Positions 1-8,372 are shown, numbered from the stretch's first letter. The stretch is 24,671 bases of DNA from T3SED10-47 sp046483725 (GCA_046483725.1 JAWOCQ010000080.1:1-24671), one strand, 5' to 3'. Notes: generated by a model from the sequence alone, not told the origin. A program made the numbers and translations.

Positions 1-1681
1 CCCCGTCCGCCTGGGACTCGAACGCCGCCCCTCGGGCGGCGAAGTAGCCGTTGCCCAAGGTGCACAGCGCCTCCCGGTGCCCCTCCTGTTGAGGATCAAA
101 TCCCTCGTACATTAGCCGCCAAGCACTTATCTCCTCCAAACTGGTGGTGAGATCGCGCAAGAAAACGCGTACTTCGTCCGTGCTGGCCAGCTTGTACTGG
201 GCCTCGGTGTGGCGGGTCCCCTCTCCTACTACTATTCCTATCCCCCGGTGGACCAGCACCTGGAATGCGTCTTCGTCGGTCAGATCATCGCCGAGATATA
301 AAGGGACTACATCCGGCCGCTTCAGTCCCAGGGTCTGCAGAAGCCATAGGAGGGCCGTCCCTTTGTCCCACTCGATCTTCGGTCGGAGCTCATAGACCTT
401 CTTGCCGGACGCCTTGCGCAGTCCGTCGTACCGGTCTACGGCCTGCTCGACGATCTGTGCCACCGCCTGCAAGTCCTCGCCCTGTACATTGCGGTAATGG
501 ACTGCGATGGAGTACTTCTTGCGCTCCACTTGAGCTCCGTCGATCGGGGCCAGTTGCTCTGAGAGCGCCTGCTCTGCCTCATCGAGCACGGGAAGGAGGT
601 CTTGCGCCTCTGGGTGCTCCAGTTGAACGCCGCCCGGACCGCTTATCTCGAAGCCGTGGCTGCCTGCATAGTACAAATCGTCGATTCCCACGCGTTCGCG
701 AACGTCACTCTTCCCCCGGCCGCTAACCACCGCCACCGTGCATTGCGTGGCCAGATCGATCAGGGTCTGGCGCATCTCCGAGGAGAGTACCGCGTCCTCC
801 GGCCGGGGGACGATGGGGGAGAGGGTGCCGTCGTAGTCCAGGAATACGATCACCTGTGAGCCTTCCATTCTCTCCTCGATCTCGTCTTTGCAGTGGACTG
901 CCGACGGCAGCTCGTCGATGTTTACCTCTATGGAGATCTCCTGCAGGTCCTTTACCACCACATTGGCCCCGCCGTGGCGGAGGGCGTCTTCCTGATCGGC
1001 TCGGTCCACCCCGATGACCACTGCAAAGCCACCCCGGCTGCCTGCCTGGACCCCGGACACGGCATCTTCGAACACCGCGCACCTCTTAGGGTCAACTCCC
1101 AGCCGGCGGGCCGCCTCCAGGAAGATATCCGGATCGGGTTTCCCCTTAAGGTCCAGGCTCTGCGAGTCGACCCCGTCCACCTTGACCTCGAATAGATCCG
1201 TCAAACCCGTGGCCGCAAGTATGTCAGCACAGTTCTTGCTGGAGGAGACTACGGCGACCTTGAACCGTTTGGCCCGCAGGCTTCTGATGAGTTCCACAGA
1301 CGTCTGGTAGATCTCCGCGCCTTCCTCCCGTACTAGAGCGGTGAACAGCTCATTCTTCCGGTTTCCTAGCCCGCAGATGGTCTCCCGGTCCGGAGGGTCG
1401 CTGGGATCGCCCCAGGGAAGCTCGATATCGCGGGAGGCGAGGAAACTTTGCACTCCTTCATAGCGAGGTTTACCGTCGACATACTCGAGGTAATCGGTAT
1501 GTGCGTTGAACGGCTTGAACTCCGCGGACCGTCCCTTCAAGTAGTCATCAAACATCTCCTTCCACGCTCGGGCATGGAGGCGGGCGGTCTTGGTGATGAC
1601 CCCGTCCAGGTCGAAAATGGCCCCGTCGAAACGGTTTCGCGCAATCGTGAACGTGGACTTCGGCTTTTCTTGAGCAGGCAT
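1..1681 (-). CDS. HAD phosphatase / trehalose-6-phosphate phosphatase / GH65 fusion, OtsB1-like (3' end cut by window)
   Basis: The frame is open from 1681 to the window edge and covers the first 560 residues. Three domains are visible. The first is a beta-phosphoglucomutase-like HAD domain (about residues 18-250) with nucleophile motif DLDGV (D24, D26), KGKPDPD and EDAVSG. The second is a trehalose-6-phosphate phosphatase domain (about 275-505) with DYDGT (D282), GSHGFEI and GDDLTDEDAF. The third is the start of a glycoside hydrolase 65 domain (from about 520, W..MYEGFDP, then TLGNGYFAARG). This order matches mycobacterial OtsB1 (Rv2006, about 1,330 residues), so over half the gene is probably outside. 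The expected role is dephosphorylation of trehalose-6-phosphate in the cytoplasm. The GH65 part may be phosphorylase-like, but its active site is not visible. ATG at 1681 is preferred because AAGGAGG (1690-1696) lies 7 nt upstream; the in-frame ATG at 1687 is too close. Confidence 0.93.
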   Translation of the reverse strand, partial: MPAQEKPKSTFTIARNRFDGAIFDLDGVITKTARLHARAWKEMFDDYLKGRSAEFKPFNAHTDYLEYVDGKPRYEGVQSFLASRDIELPWGDPSDPPDRETICGLGNRKNELFTALVREEGAEIYQTSVELIRSLRAKRFKVAVVSSSKNCADILAATGLTDLFEVKVDGVDSQSLDLKGKPDPDIFLEAARRLGVDPKRCAVFEDAVSGVQAGSRGGFAVVIGVDRADQEDALRHGGANVVVKDLQEISIEVNIDELPSAVHCKDEIEERMEGSQVIVFLDYDGTLSPIVPRPEDAVLSSEMRQTLIDLATQCTVAVVSGRGKSDVRERVGIDDLYYAGSHGFEISGPGGVQLEHPEAQDLLPVLDEAEQALSEQLAPIDGAQVERKKYSIAVHYRNVQGEDLQAVAQIVEQAVDRYDGLRKASGKKVYELRPKIEWDKGTALLWLLQTLGLKRPDVVPLYLGDDLTDEDAFQVLVHRGIGIVVGEGTRHTEAQYKLASTDEVRVFLRDLTTSLEEISAWRLMYEGFDPQQEGHREALCTLGNGYFAARGAAFESQADG

Positions 1682-1734
1682 CCGCATCCCTCCTTAGGCT
1701 GGCATCGTACACTACTAGTACGCAAGGACGTATT

Positions 1735-1764
1735 GTGCAAACAGTATTGCCCCGTTATTTGCAC
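1735..1764. promoter_or_regulatory. Inverted repeat GTGCAAA-N16-TTTGCAC, possible operator
   Basis: Perfect 7-bp arms (1735-1741 and 1758-1764) lie in the divergent spacer between the trehalose-phosphatase fusion and the beta-propeller gene. The arms are about two helical turns apart, which suits a dimeric regulator. On the minus strand one arm reads TTGCAC and could overlap a -35 element. That it is an operator is inference only. Confidence 0.35.
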
Positions 1765-1947
1765 TAAACACAGGGGGATAGTCAAGGTCCAAGGCGTCCG
1801 GGCTATCGCTCCGCCCCGCGCCTGCGACGGTCCATCGGTCCTCCTTGGCGACAGGGCATATTACCGCCGCCGGCGTCACCGTCCAGGGGGCGCAGGATGC
1901 CTGTGTATTGTAGGATGAGGCCCGTACGCAAGTGGGAAAGGAGAGGT

Positions 1948-2853
1948 ATGTCAACAAAAGACGCGCTTATCATACTGAACAAGGACGAGGACAGCGTAGC
2001 GTTCCTCGATGTGGAAAGCGGCCGGTGCTTGCGGGTGGTTCCGGTGGGCGGGCATCCGCACGAGGTGGTGATCGCCCCTGACGGCCGCACGGTGTACGTG
2101 TCCAACGCTATGGGCAACAGCCTGTCGGTTATCGATGGTACCGCAATGGAGGAAACAGAGCGGATCGAACACGTCGAGTTCCAGTTCCCTCACGACATCA
2201 AGATCGCGCCTGATGGGGAGAAGATGTACGTGGCGGTCACCTACGCGGGCAAGCTGTTCATCTATGAGCGACCCACGCATGAGCTACTGAAGATCTTGCC
2301 CACGGGGCAGAGGCTGTCACACATGCTGGCCCCGACGCCCGACTGGCGATACATCTACGTTCCTAACTTGGGCTCGCACACTCTCTCTGTCTTCAACACA
2401 GAGACCGAGGAGATCGAAAAACACGTTGTGGTGGGCAAGGGTCCCGAGGGCGTTGCCGTGCATCCCTCGGGCGAGTTTCTGTATGTGGCCAACCAGGACG
2501 AAAACAGCTTGTACGTTCTCAGTACGGAGCACCACGGGCTCTTGGCCAAGCACCCGCTGGGGGCAAAGCCCGTGCGTTTGGTTTTCTCCCCCGACGGCCA
2601 CTATGCATTTACGGCCAACCGTGGCTCACATGATGTCTCCGTAATTGACACGAAGCGGCACTGGGAGATCAAGCGCATTCCAGTCGGACGCTGGCCGGGG
2701 GGAATCGTGTTCGATCCCAGAGGAGAACGGGCCTACGTCGCCAACAACAAGACGAACGATGTCTCGGTGATCGACGTGCGGTCGCTCAAGGAAGTCGAGC
2801 GCTTCGATGCCGGCATCCATCCGGATGGAATCGGTTACCTGCCCGGCGCATAG
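1948..2853 (+). CDS. YVTN/YncE-like seven-bladed beta-propeller protein
   Basis: The product is 301 residues made almost entirely of beta-propeller repeats. Six copies resemble 'G..hYVaN....slSViD' (for example VYVSNAMGNSLSVID, LYVANQDENSLYVLS and AYVANNKTNDVSVID). A first, weaker blade gives seven. There is no signal peptide or membrane segment, so it is probably cytoplasmic, unlike many periplasmic YncE proteins. ATG at 1948 is chosen because AAAGGAGAG (1937-1945) sits just upstream; a longer frame from 1897 has no ribosome site and an unlikely arginine-rich leader. It is divergent from the trehalose gene. The family binds varied ligands and shows no catalytic motif, so no specific function can be assigned. 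Confidence 0.88.
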   Translation: MSTKDALIILNKDEDSVAFLDVESGRCLRVVPVGGHPHEVVIAPDGRTVYVSNAMGNSLSVIDGTAMEETERIEHVEFQFPHDIKIAPDGEKMYVAVTYAGKLFIYERPTHELLKILPTGQRLSHMLAPTPDWRYIYVPNLGSHTLSVFNTETEEIEKHVVVGKGPEGVAVHPSGEFLYVANQDENSLYVLSTEHHGLLAKHPLGAKPVRLVFSPDGHYAFTANRGSHDVSVIDTKRHWEIKRIPVGRWPGGIVFDPRGERAYVANNKTNDVSVIDVRSLKEVERFDAGIHPDGIGYLPGA

Positions 2854-3118
2854 AGGAGGGCGCACCTGGGGCTGCCCCTGGGGCTACAGCTGTCGCCAGG
2901 CAGATCAGTGAAACCGGGGTACACAGCAGGCTGCCAAGGGCGGCTCATTCTGTACTTTGCGCTAGTTTCGGCTATTGCCTAGATGGATGATGTGCCTATC
3001 CACGTCCGTGCCAACGGCTTGAGCTGGCTCCGCATGGATGGTGTTGTTCGGTGCCCTTTCCGACGGAAGGAGCGGATCTCAACTGTTGTGCTGTGGAGCC
3101 ACCAGCAATGCGCAGGGC
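2854..3118. other. Convergent intergenic spacer with no recognisable gene
   Basis: These 265 bp separate the 3' ends of the beta-propeller and P-type ATPase genes. A 9-bp tandem repeat CCTGGGGCT occurs near 2865-2890 and can form short GC hairpins, but no T-tract follows, so I do not call a terminator. Small frames here lack ribosome sites and family features. Confidence 0.6.
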
Positions 3119-5824
3119 CTAGCGTGATCCTCGGCGGCGGGTCCAGAACCACCCGTGTATCCCCTGTCCCACCAGCCATGGCAACAGGCTGATTGCCAAT
3201 GCCCACAGCCACTCGCGGAGGGTTAGCGGTTCTGTCTTCAGTACAGCAGACAATCCTGGCATGTGCACTGACGCCACCAGGAGGCCTGAACAGAGCGCTA
3301 GTGCTGCCCATACGAACGGGTTACGCACAATGTCATTGGCCAACGGGCCTGTGCCCACATCGCGCATGTTGAAGACATGCCACAGTTGGGCAAAGGCCAG
3401 GGTCAGAAAGGACATGGTAACCGCCTCTTCTGTAGGTAAGTTCAGCCCATAACGGGCTACAGACAACGCGCCGAGCACGGCCGTGGTGATCACCATGCCG
3501 TAGCCTCCCACAGCCAACCAATGGCCACGGGTGAGGATGGGCTCGGAAGGATCGCGAGGTGGGCGCTTCATCACACGAGGGTCGCCCTCGCCGCCTGCCA
3601 GGGCCAGGGCCGGGAAGACGTCGGTCACCAGATTCAGAAACAGTATCTGGAGGGGCAGGATGGGCAAAGGGATGCCGGCAAGCGATGCGAAAGCCACGGC
3701 GAGGATCTCGCTTACGTTACAGGAGAGCAGATAAAGAACAAACTTCCGGATATTGTTGAAGATGACTCGCCCCTGGGCCACTGCTGCCACTATGGAGGGA
3801 AAGGCGTCGTCCTTGAGGACCATGTCCGCCGCCTGTCTGGCTACCTCCGTTCCTCTCCTCCCCATGGCCACCCCTATGTCGGCCTTCTTGAGCGCCGGAG
3901 CATCATTTACCCCATCCCCGGTCATGGCGCACACGGCGCCGCTTTCCTGATACAGGGTTACCAAATCCAGCTTTTGCCGGGGGCTGACCCGGGCGAATAC
4001 TGGGATCTTGAGCAGGCGACGTCGCTCCTCGGGGTTGAGTTCATCTAGCGACTTCACCTCAGCTCCGGACAGAACACGAGTGTCTTGTTTATCGGTCAGC
4101 CCGACGGCCAGGGCGATGTTGCTGGCGGTTGCAGCTTGATCGCCTGTGACCATGATTACTTGGATGCCAGCTTCCTTGCACACCCCGATTGCCTCTGCCA
4201 CGTCTTGCCGTGGTGGGTCCTGCAATGCCACCAGCCCGAGCAAGGTCAGCTCTTGGTAGGGAGCCTCATTGGGGTCCGAGATGTGTTTCTCTGCCAGGGC
4301 AAGGGTACGCAGGCCCGGCTCTGCCAGCTGCTGGTTGGTCGCCAGCCATTCATGCCGCTCTTCTTCGGTGAGGGAGGCCGGCCCATTGCTGGTGAGCACG
4401 GAAGTACAGGAGGAGAGGACCGGTTCTGGAGCACCCTTTACCGCTACGCGGACGCTGCTTTGGGATTGGTGATAGGTGGCCATCATCTTGAGCTCCGGGT
4501 CGAATGCCTCCTCGCGCATTTCAGGCGAGGCAGAGAGCAGTTCTTCTCGGTCGAAGCCAGCCTCGGAGCCGGCAACGAGCAAGGCTACCTCCATAGGGTC
4601 TCCTAAGCCCTTGTCTCCGTTGCGGTCCTCAGAGTTCAGAGAGGCATTGTTGCATAGGACGCCCACCTCCAGCGCAGCCTTGAGAGCGACGTCATCAATC
4701 GGTCCTGTTTCACCGTGCTTGTGCAAGGCTTCCGACGTTAGCCTCACAGCTCCTGAGGAGAGCACATATTGGGTGACCGTCATCCGATTCTCGGTCAGAG
4801 TTCCCGTCTTGTCTGTGCAGATTACAGTTGTAGCTCCCAAGGTTTCCACCGCCGACAGGCGGTTGATCAAAGCGTTCCTGCGGGCCATGCGCCACATACC
4901 CCGGGCCAAGGCGAGTGTAGCCACGATGGGTAGCCCCTCAGGGATGGCGGCGACAGCGAGGGCAATCGACGTCTCTATCATGAGCAGGAGGTCCCGCCCG
5001 GCGAGCACACCGCTCATGGCTACCACTGCGGCAATGCCCAAAGTCACCCAAATCAGTCTGTGTCCGAGGCGGTTGAGCCTCTTCTCCAGTGGGGTGACCT
5101 CCTCCTTGGCCTCTTCGACCAGCGAGGAGATGTGGCCCAGCTCGGTGTCCATGCCGATCGCTACCACTACGCCTTCCCCTGAGCCCCGGGTGACGGCAGT
5201 GCCCTTGAACAGCATGCTGGTTCGCTCAGCAATAGGGGCGTCTTCGTCCACTGGTTCGACGGATTTGGCCACGGGAACCGACTCACCAGTAAGCGTCGAC
5301 TCGTCAGCTTGCAGCTTTGATGACTCTGTCAACCTTAGGTCTGCAGTAACGATGTCGCCGGCATTCAGCAGTACAATGTCTCCGGGCACAAGATCCTGAG
5401 CCGGAATCTCAAGAATCTGATCATCCCGACGGACCTTGGCGTTGACCTGACTTAAGCGCCGCAAGGCCTCCATTGATCGGATGGCCTGGAGTTCCGTGAA
5501 GAAGCCTATTGCCCCGTTTATCAGGATCACTGCAGCTATGGCAGCCCCTTCGATCCACTCCCCGAGGACAAAAGACAGTGCTGCTGCTAGAGACAAGAGC
5601 AGGATGATCAGGCTCTTGAATTGGTCAACAAGGATTGCCCAACTAGGTCTTTCCTTTGCTTGCCTTAGCTGATTGGGCCCATATTCACGCTTTCTGCGCT
5701 TAGCCTCAGACTGAGAAAGGCCCTTAGAAGTTGCTTCCAGCCTGTTGAGTACGGATTCGATCGGACTGGCTGAGGGTTGCCGTTCGTGTGCGCCCGAAGA
5801 TTCTGACGGAACTCCTGCTTCCAT
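3119..5824 (-). CDS. P-type (type II) cation-transporting ATPase, probably Ca2+
   Basis: At 901 residues this is the usual length for a SERCA/PMR1-like P2A pump. Landmarks in order are: actuator motif LTGES (178-182); M4 AAIPEGLP with E296; phosphorylation site CTDKTGTLT (D338); the KGAPE nucleotide-binding motif (463-467); MVTGD (558-562); and TGDGVNDAPA (635-644). M5 has N703 and E706, and M6 has N731, T734 and D735, matching the SERCA residues that form Ca2+ site II. In M8 the position equivalent to SERCA E908 looks like glutamine (AFAQLWHVFN), which suggests one ion per cycle, as in PMR1 pumps. It would export Ca2+ (or possibly Mn2+) across the inner membrane. A GGGAGG lies about 14 nt before the ATG, rather far. 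It stands alone with its own promoter at 5899-5927. Confidence 0.95.
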   Translation of the reverse strand: MEAGVPSESSGAHERQPSASPIESVLNRLEATSKGLSQSEAKRRKREYGPNQLRQAKERPSWAILVDQFKSLIILLLSLAAALSFVLGEWIEGAAIAAVILINGAIGFFTELQAIRSMEALRRLSQVNAKVRRDDQILEIPAQDLVPGDIVLLNAGDIVTADLRLTESSKLQADESTLTGESVPVAKSVEPVDEDAPIAERTSMLFKGTAVTRGSGEGVVVAIGMDTELGHISSLVEEAKEEVTPLEKRLNRLGHRLIWVTLGIAAVVAMSGVLAGRDLLLMIETSIALAVAAIPEGLPIVATLALARGMWRMARRNALINRLSAVETLGATTVICTDKTGTLTENRMTVTQYVLSSGAVRLTSEALHKHGETGPIDDVALKAALEVGVLCNNASLNSEDRNGDKGLGDPMEVALLVAGSEAGFDREELLSASPEMREEAFDPELKMMATYHQSQSSVRVAVKGAPEPVLSSCTSVLTSNGPASLTEEERHEWLATNQQLAEPGLRTLALAEKHISDPNEAPYQELTLLGLVALQDPPRQDVAEAIGVCKEAGIQVIMVTGDQAATASNIALAVGLTDKQDTRVLSGAEVKSLDELNPEERRRLLKIPVFARVSPRQKLDLVTLYQESGAVCAMTGDGVNDAPALKKADIGVAMGRRGTEVARQAADMVLKDDAFPSIVAAVAQGRVIFNNIRKFVLYLLSCNVSEILAVAFASLAGIPLPILPLQILFLNLVTDVFPALALAGGEGDPRVMKRPPRDPSEPILTRGHWLAVGGYGMVITTAVLGALSVARYGLNLPTEEAVTMSFLTLAFAQLWHVFNMRDVGTGPLANDIVRNPFVWAALALCSGLLVASVHMPGLSAVLKTEPLTLREWLWALAISLLPWLVGQGIHGWFWTRRRGSR

Positions 5825-5898
5825 TTCTGTGAGTCTGTCCTCCCTACTCGGTCACAAGCCAGAGCCTCCCAATGTGGCTGGCGGACCTGCTGACCTCA

Positions 5899-5927
5899 AC
5901 AATACGGCGTGTCCAAACCAAGGTCAA
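5899..5927 (-). promoter_or_regulatory. Sigma70-type promoter of the P-type ATPase
   Basis: On the minus strand, TTGACC (5922-5927) is followed by a 17-bp spacer and TATTGT (5899-5904). Predicted transcription starts near 5892, giving a leader of about 68 nt before the ATG at 5824. Confidence 0.65.
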
Positions 5928-6124
5928 CACCTCAATTTCCAGAGGCTGCTAACACGGCACGAGTCTGGTGCAAGCGGTCTTAGCTACGACGGCAATCCCA
6001 TTGGTGAGATGTAGCTGGGTAAGGATCATCCAGAACACATGCACAATCAGAGCCAAGGACGGGACGGCGTGTCCCGAGGGATGGCTGAGCCCGTTGGACT
6101 CGCGGAGCTGAGTCTTGGCGAGAT
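5928..6124. other. Intergenic spacer upstream of the ATPase promoter
   Basis: These 197 bp lie between the ATPase promoter and the flavodoxin stop codon. I see no convincing gene, terminator with a T-tract, or repeat. A frame running through part of it (6039-6353) is antisense to the flavodoxin gene and has no ribosome site. Confidence 0.5.
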
Positions 6125-6595
6125 CTATGCCGGGAAGCAAGAGCTGAGTCTGTCTACGACCTCTGCGGACCTGTGCTCGCGGTTTCGTGACCAGTGCACT
6201 ATCCCGGAGCCGCAGAACCGGGCTCCCTTCGCCTCACAGGCCTTCCGCATTTGGCGCACGGCGCGGTTGCCGCCCATCCAGGCGAAGGGGAAGAACTGGG
6301 TCACCAGGCAGGCTACGGGCTTGCCTTTTAGCGAAGGGAGTTTCCCTAGATAGGCCTGCATGGCTGGCGACAGAGAAAAGGCATGCACGGGGGCCCCGAA
6401 GACCAGCGCGTCGTAAGCATCAATCTCGGGGAGCGATTCGAACTCAACCTCCTTGGCTCTGGGGCGCACCTCGGCCACGGGCTGCAACCGTTCCACCGTC
6501 ACCGAGTGGCTGGACTCCAGTAACTTTTGCTCCAGCTTCTGGGCGACCGAAAGCGTGTTTCCCGTTTGGGAGTGGATTATCAATCCAACGTTCAT
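6125..6595 (-). CDS. Flavodoxin family protein
   Basis: The product is 156 residues, the typical length of a short-chain flavodoxin-fold protein. The FMN phosphate-binding loop HSQTGNT (8-14) follows the first strand (MNVGLIIHS). A later strand and loop, ALVFGAPVHAFSLSP, corresponds to the second FMN-contacting loop. Its role would be soluble electron transfer or an NAD(P)H quinone reductase-type activity in the cytoplasm; the partner is unknown. ATG 6595 has GGAGGTG about 5 nt upstream. It follows the S10 peptidase gene by 40 bp on the same strand, so the two are probably co-transcribed. No functional link between them is evident. Confidence 0.9.
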   Translation of the reverse strand: MNVGLIIHSQTGNTLSVAQKLEQKLLESSHSVTVERLQPVAEVRPRAKEVEFESLPEIDAYDALVFGAPVHAFSLSPAMQAYLGKLPSLKGKPVACLVTQFFPFAWMGGNRAVRQMRKACEAKGARFCGSGIVHWSRNREHRSAEVVDRLSSCFPA

Positions 6596-6635
6596 ATTGC
6601 ACCTCCGTTGGGGTCCAAGCTCCCCCGATTGGATA

Positions 6636-8114
6636 CTACACCGTTGCGCCTATGAAATGCTCGACATCCGCTTTGAACGCGCCGAGGCAGTCCAGGTCGA
6701 GGTAGAACATGTGACCGGCTTCGTAGTATTTGACCTCGATGTTCCTGCGCAGCGCCGGATCGACGTTCATATGGCTGAGCATATACTGGGTAGCAAAGTG
6801 AGGTGTGGCCAGATCGTAGTACCCCTGGCCGACGAATACCTTGGTGTAAGGGTTCTTGGCCATGGCGCCGCGCAGCTTCTCGCCGGTGGCCGGCATCGTC
6901 CCCTTCTCCCATTCCCACTTGCGGTTCACGTTCATGCTGAGGACTTCATAGCTGAGGTCCGTCTCTATTCCCAGTTCCGTGCGCACGTAGTGGTTGAACG
7001 CCGAGGTATAGGGGGGTGCGGTTGACAGAGCCGAGGGGTCGAATTCCGGGTACTCGGTGACCGCCAGCGCCTCTATCCCCTTGAAGCGCGAATCAAGCCG
7101 GCCCACGCTTCGCCGCTCTGCGCGCAGGAGTTCCTTGCAGAAGCGATGGATTAGGACGCGCAGGTTGGTCCCCAGCACGTAATCGAGCTCGAGGCCGGTG
7201 TACCGGGCTAGCTTCTCCCCGACGGCTCGGCGTTCACGGTCGTCGAGGCGATCGCCCTTCATCAGGGCCCGGGTCAACTCCCCCTCCGCCCAGCTTTCCA
7301 CCTCGGCCATGAGGTCGGGGAGTTCCCACTGTTGTAGGTCTTCGGGGAGCCGGCCATGATACCAGGCCGTGGCGCAGTAGGTGGGGACGAACAGTTGGAA
7401 CGGAAGGTCGTTGGCCGGCATGAACCGGAGTGCACTGAGATCCAGTGCCGTGGAGATGAGCATGATCCCGCTGAAGGTGATCCCTCGGTTGACGAGATGC
7501 CCCGCTAGGCCGGCGGCGCGTGTGGTGCCGTAGCTTTCGCCAGCGACGAATAACGGCGAGTTCCACCGTTTGTACCGCGTGAGATACAGGCGGATGAACT
7601 CGCCGACGGACTCGATGTCCCCGTTTACGCTCCAGAATTTCTTGTCGAGGTCTTCTTTAGCCGCCCGGCTGAATCCGGTGCCCACGGGATCGATGAATAC
7701 GAGGTCGGTCCGGTCGAGCCAGCTGTAGGGGTTGTCCTCGTAGTGGTACGGAGGCGCGGGCATCCAGCCCTCTCTTTCCATCACCACTCGCTTCGGTCCC
7801 AGCGCCCCCATGTGGAGCCAGACTGAAGAGGAACCCGGCCCGCCGTTGAAGGCAAACGTGAGGGGGCGCTTGGAGCGATCCTCGACTTCGTCTAGTTCAT
7901 AGGCGGTGAAGTAGACTTCGGCTTCCGTTTCATCGTACTCGTCCTTGAGGGGGATGACCCCCGCCCGCGCGGTGTAGCTGAGCGTCTTGTCCTGCAGGGA
8001 GAGTTCGTGTTGCGTCTCGACGGGCTCGATGCCGAGGAGCTTGCGCTTCTTCTCCTTGCTCTCTCCGGCGTCACCGGATTTCTGTGCTTCAGCCTGTGTC
8101 TTCTCTTCGGCCAT
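6636..8114 (-). CDS. Peptidase S10 (serine carboxypeptidase-like), apparently cytoplasmic
   Basis: The product is 492 residues. The S10 substrate-binding motif NGGPGSSS is at 90-97. The nucleophile motif GESYG (S194) and the other triad members D434 (GYYDLATP) and H468 (YEAGHMFY) are all present, so the enzyme should be active. The family cleaves C-terminal residues from peptides, usually at acidic pH in vacuoles or extracellular space. Here the N-terminus is a charged, low-complexity stretch (MAEEKTQAEAQKSGDAGESK) with no signal peptide, so the enzyme appears intracellular; bacterial relatives of this type exist, but their substrates are unclear. ATG 8114 has AAGGGAG about 10 nt upstream. 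It is the first gene of a likely two-gene operon with the flavodoxin. Confidence 0.93.
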   Translation of the reverse strand: MAEEKTQAEAQKSGDAGESKEKKRKLLGIEPVETQHELSLQDKTLSYTARAGVIPLKDEYDETEAEVYFTAYELDEVEDRSKRPLTFAFNGGPGSSSVWLHMGALGPKRVVMEREGWMPAPPYHYEDNPYSWLDRTDLVFIDPVGTGFSRAAKEDLDKKFWSVNGDIESVGEFIRLYLTRYKRWNSPLFVAGESYGTTRAAGLAGHLVNRGITFSGIMLISTALDLSALRFMPANDLPFQLFVPTYCATAWYHGRLPEDLQQWELPDLMAEVESWAEGELTRALMKGDRLDDRERRAVGEKLARYTGLELDYVLGTNLRVLIHRFCKELLRAERRSVGRLDSRFKGIEALAVTEYPEFDPSALSTAPPYTSAFNHYVRTELGIETDLSYEVLSMNVNRKWEWEKGTMPATGEKLRGAMAKNPYTKVFVGQGYYDLATPHFATQYMLSHMNVDPALRRNIEVKYYEAGHMFYLDLDCLGAFKADVEHFIGATV

Positions 8115-8153
8115 CTATGATCGCTCCCTTCGCAGTGGTCTCATCTGCTGGTA

Positions 8154-8159
8154 ATTGTA
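8154..8159 (-). promoter_or_regulatory. Candidate -10 element (TACAAT) for the S10 peptidase-flavodoxin operon
   Basis: On the minus strand TACAAT lies about 40 nt before the start codon, giving a leader of about 33 nt that contains the ribosome site. No good -35 is visible at 16-18 bp, so this is tentative. Confidence 0.35.
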
Positions 8160-8312
8160 GCAGCTTGTTGGGTCCGGCGGCTGTCGATTTGGCGGCTGGT
8201 TTGTTTTCGGCGACGTAGTGGAGTTTCTTCGGGCGCACTATGGCTTATGGGTTAAATATTTCGATTCTACTGCGGCCTGAGTGGTGACACCGGGTGGCCA
8301 CGCCCAGACCCC

Positions 8313-8341
8313 TTGACAGGAGGCCTTGGTGGTCGTATTTT
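8313..8341 (+). promoter_or_regulatory. Sigma70 consensus-like promoter abutting a terminator
   Basis: TTGACA (8313-8318), a spacer of exactly 17 bp and TATTTT (8336-8341) make the strongest -35/-10 pair in this part of the window. Predicted initiation near 8348 coincides with the base of the terminator hairpin. Function is unknown. Confidence 0.45.
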
Positions 8342-8347
8342 AAATAG

Positions 8348-8372
8348 GAGGCCCGCCGGAGGCGGGCTTTTT
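8348..8372 (+). terminator. Intrinsic terminator (GCCCGCC-GGA-GGCGGGC-TTTTT)
   Basis: A perfect 7-bp GC stem (8351-8357 with 8361-8367) with a 3-nt loop is followed by five Ts (8368-8372). The T-tract shows plus-strand orientation, yet no plus-strand gene lies upstream. On the minus strand the hairpin lies downstream of the Nfu gene but has no U-tract; it could still act weakly for that gene. Confidence 0.75.

Noticed and set aside
1718..1932. 9-bp direct repeat GTACGCAAG (1718-1726 and 1924-1932) near both ends of the divergent spacer
   Set aside because: Short, unequal context, and could arise by chance; not enough to call binding sites.
1897..1947. Upstream start for the beta-propeller protein
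   Set aside because: No ribosome site; the extra 17 residues are basic and unlike the repeats, while ATG 1948 has a good site.
4476..5399. Long open frame of 307 codons on the plus strand
   Set aside because: It is antisense to the conserved core of the P-type ATPase, serine-rich and low complexity, with no family features.
8259..8275. TTTCGATTC resembling a tRNA T-loop
   Set aside because: No matching acceptor, D or anticodon stems can be drawn around it.
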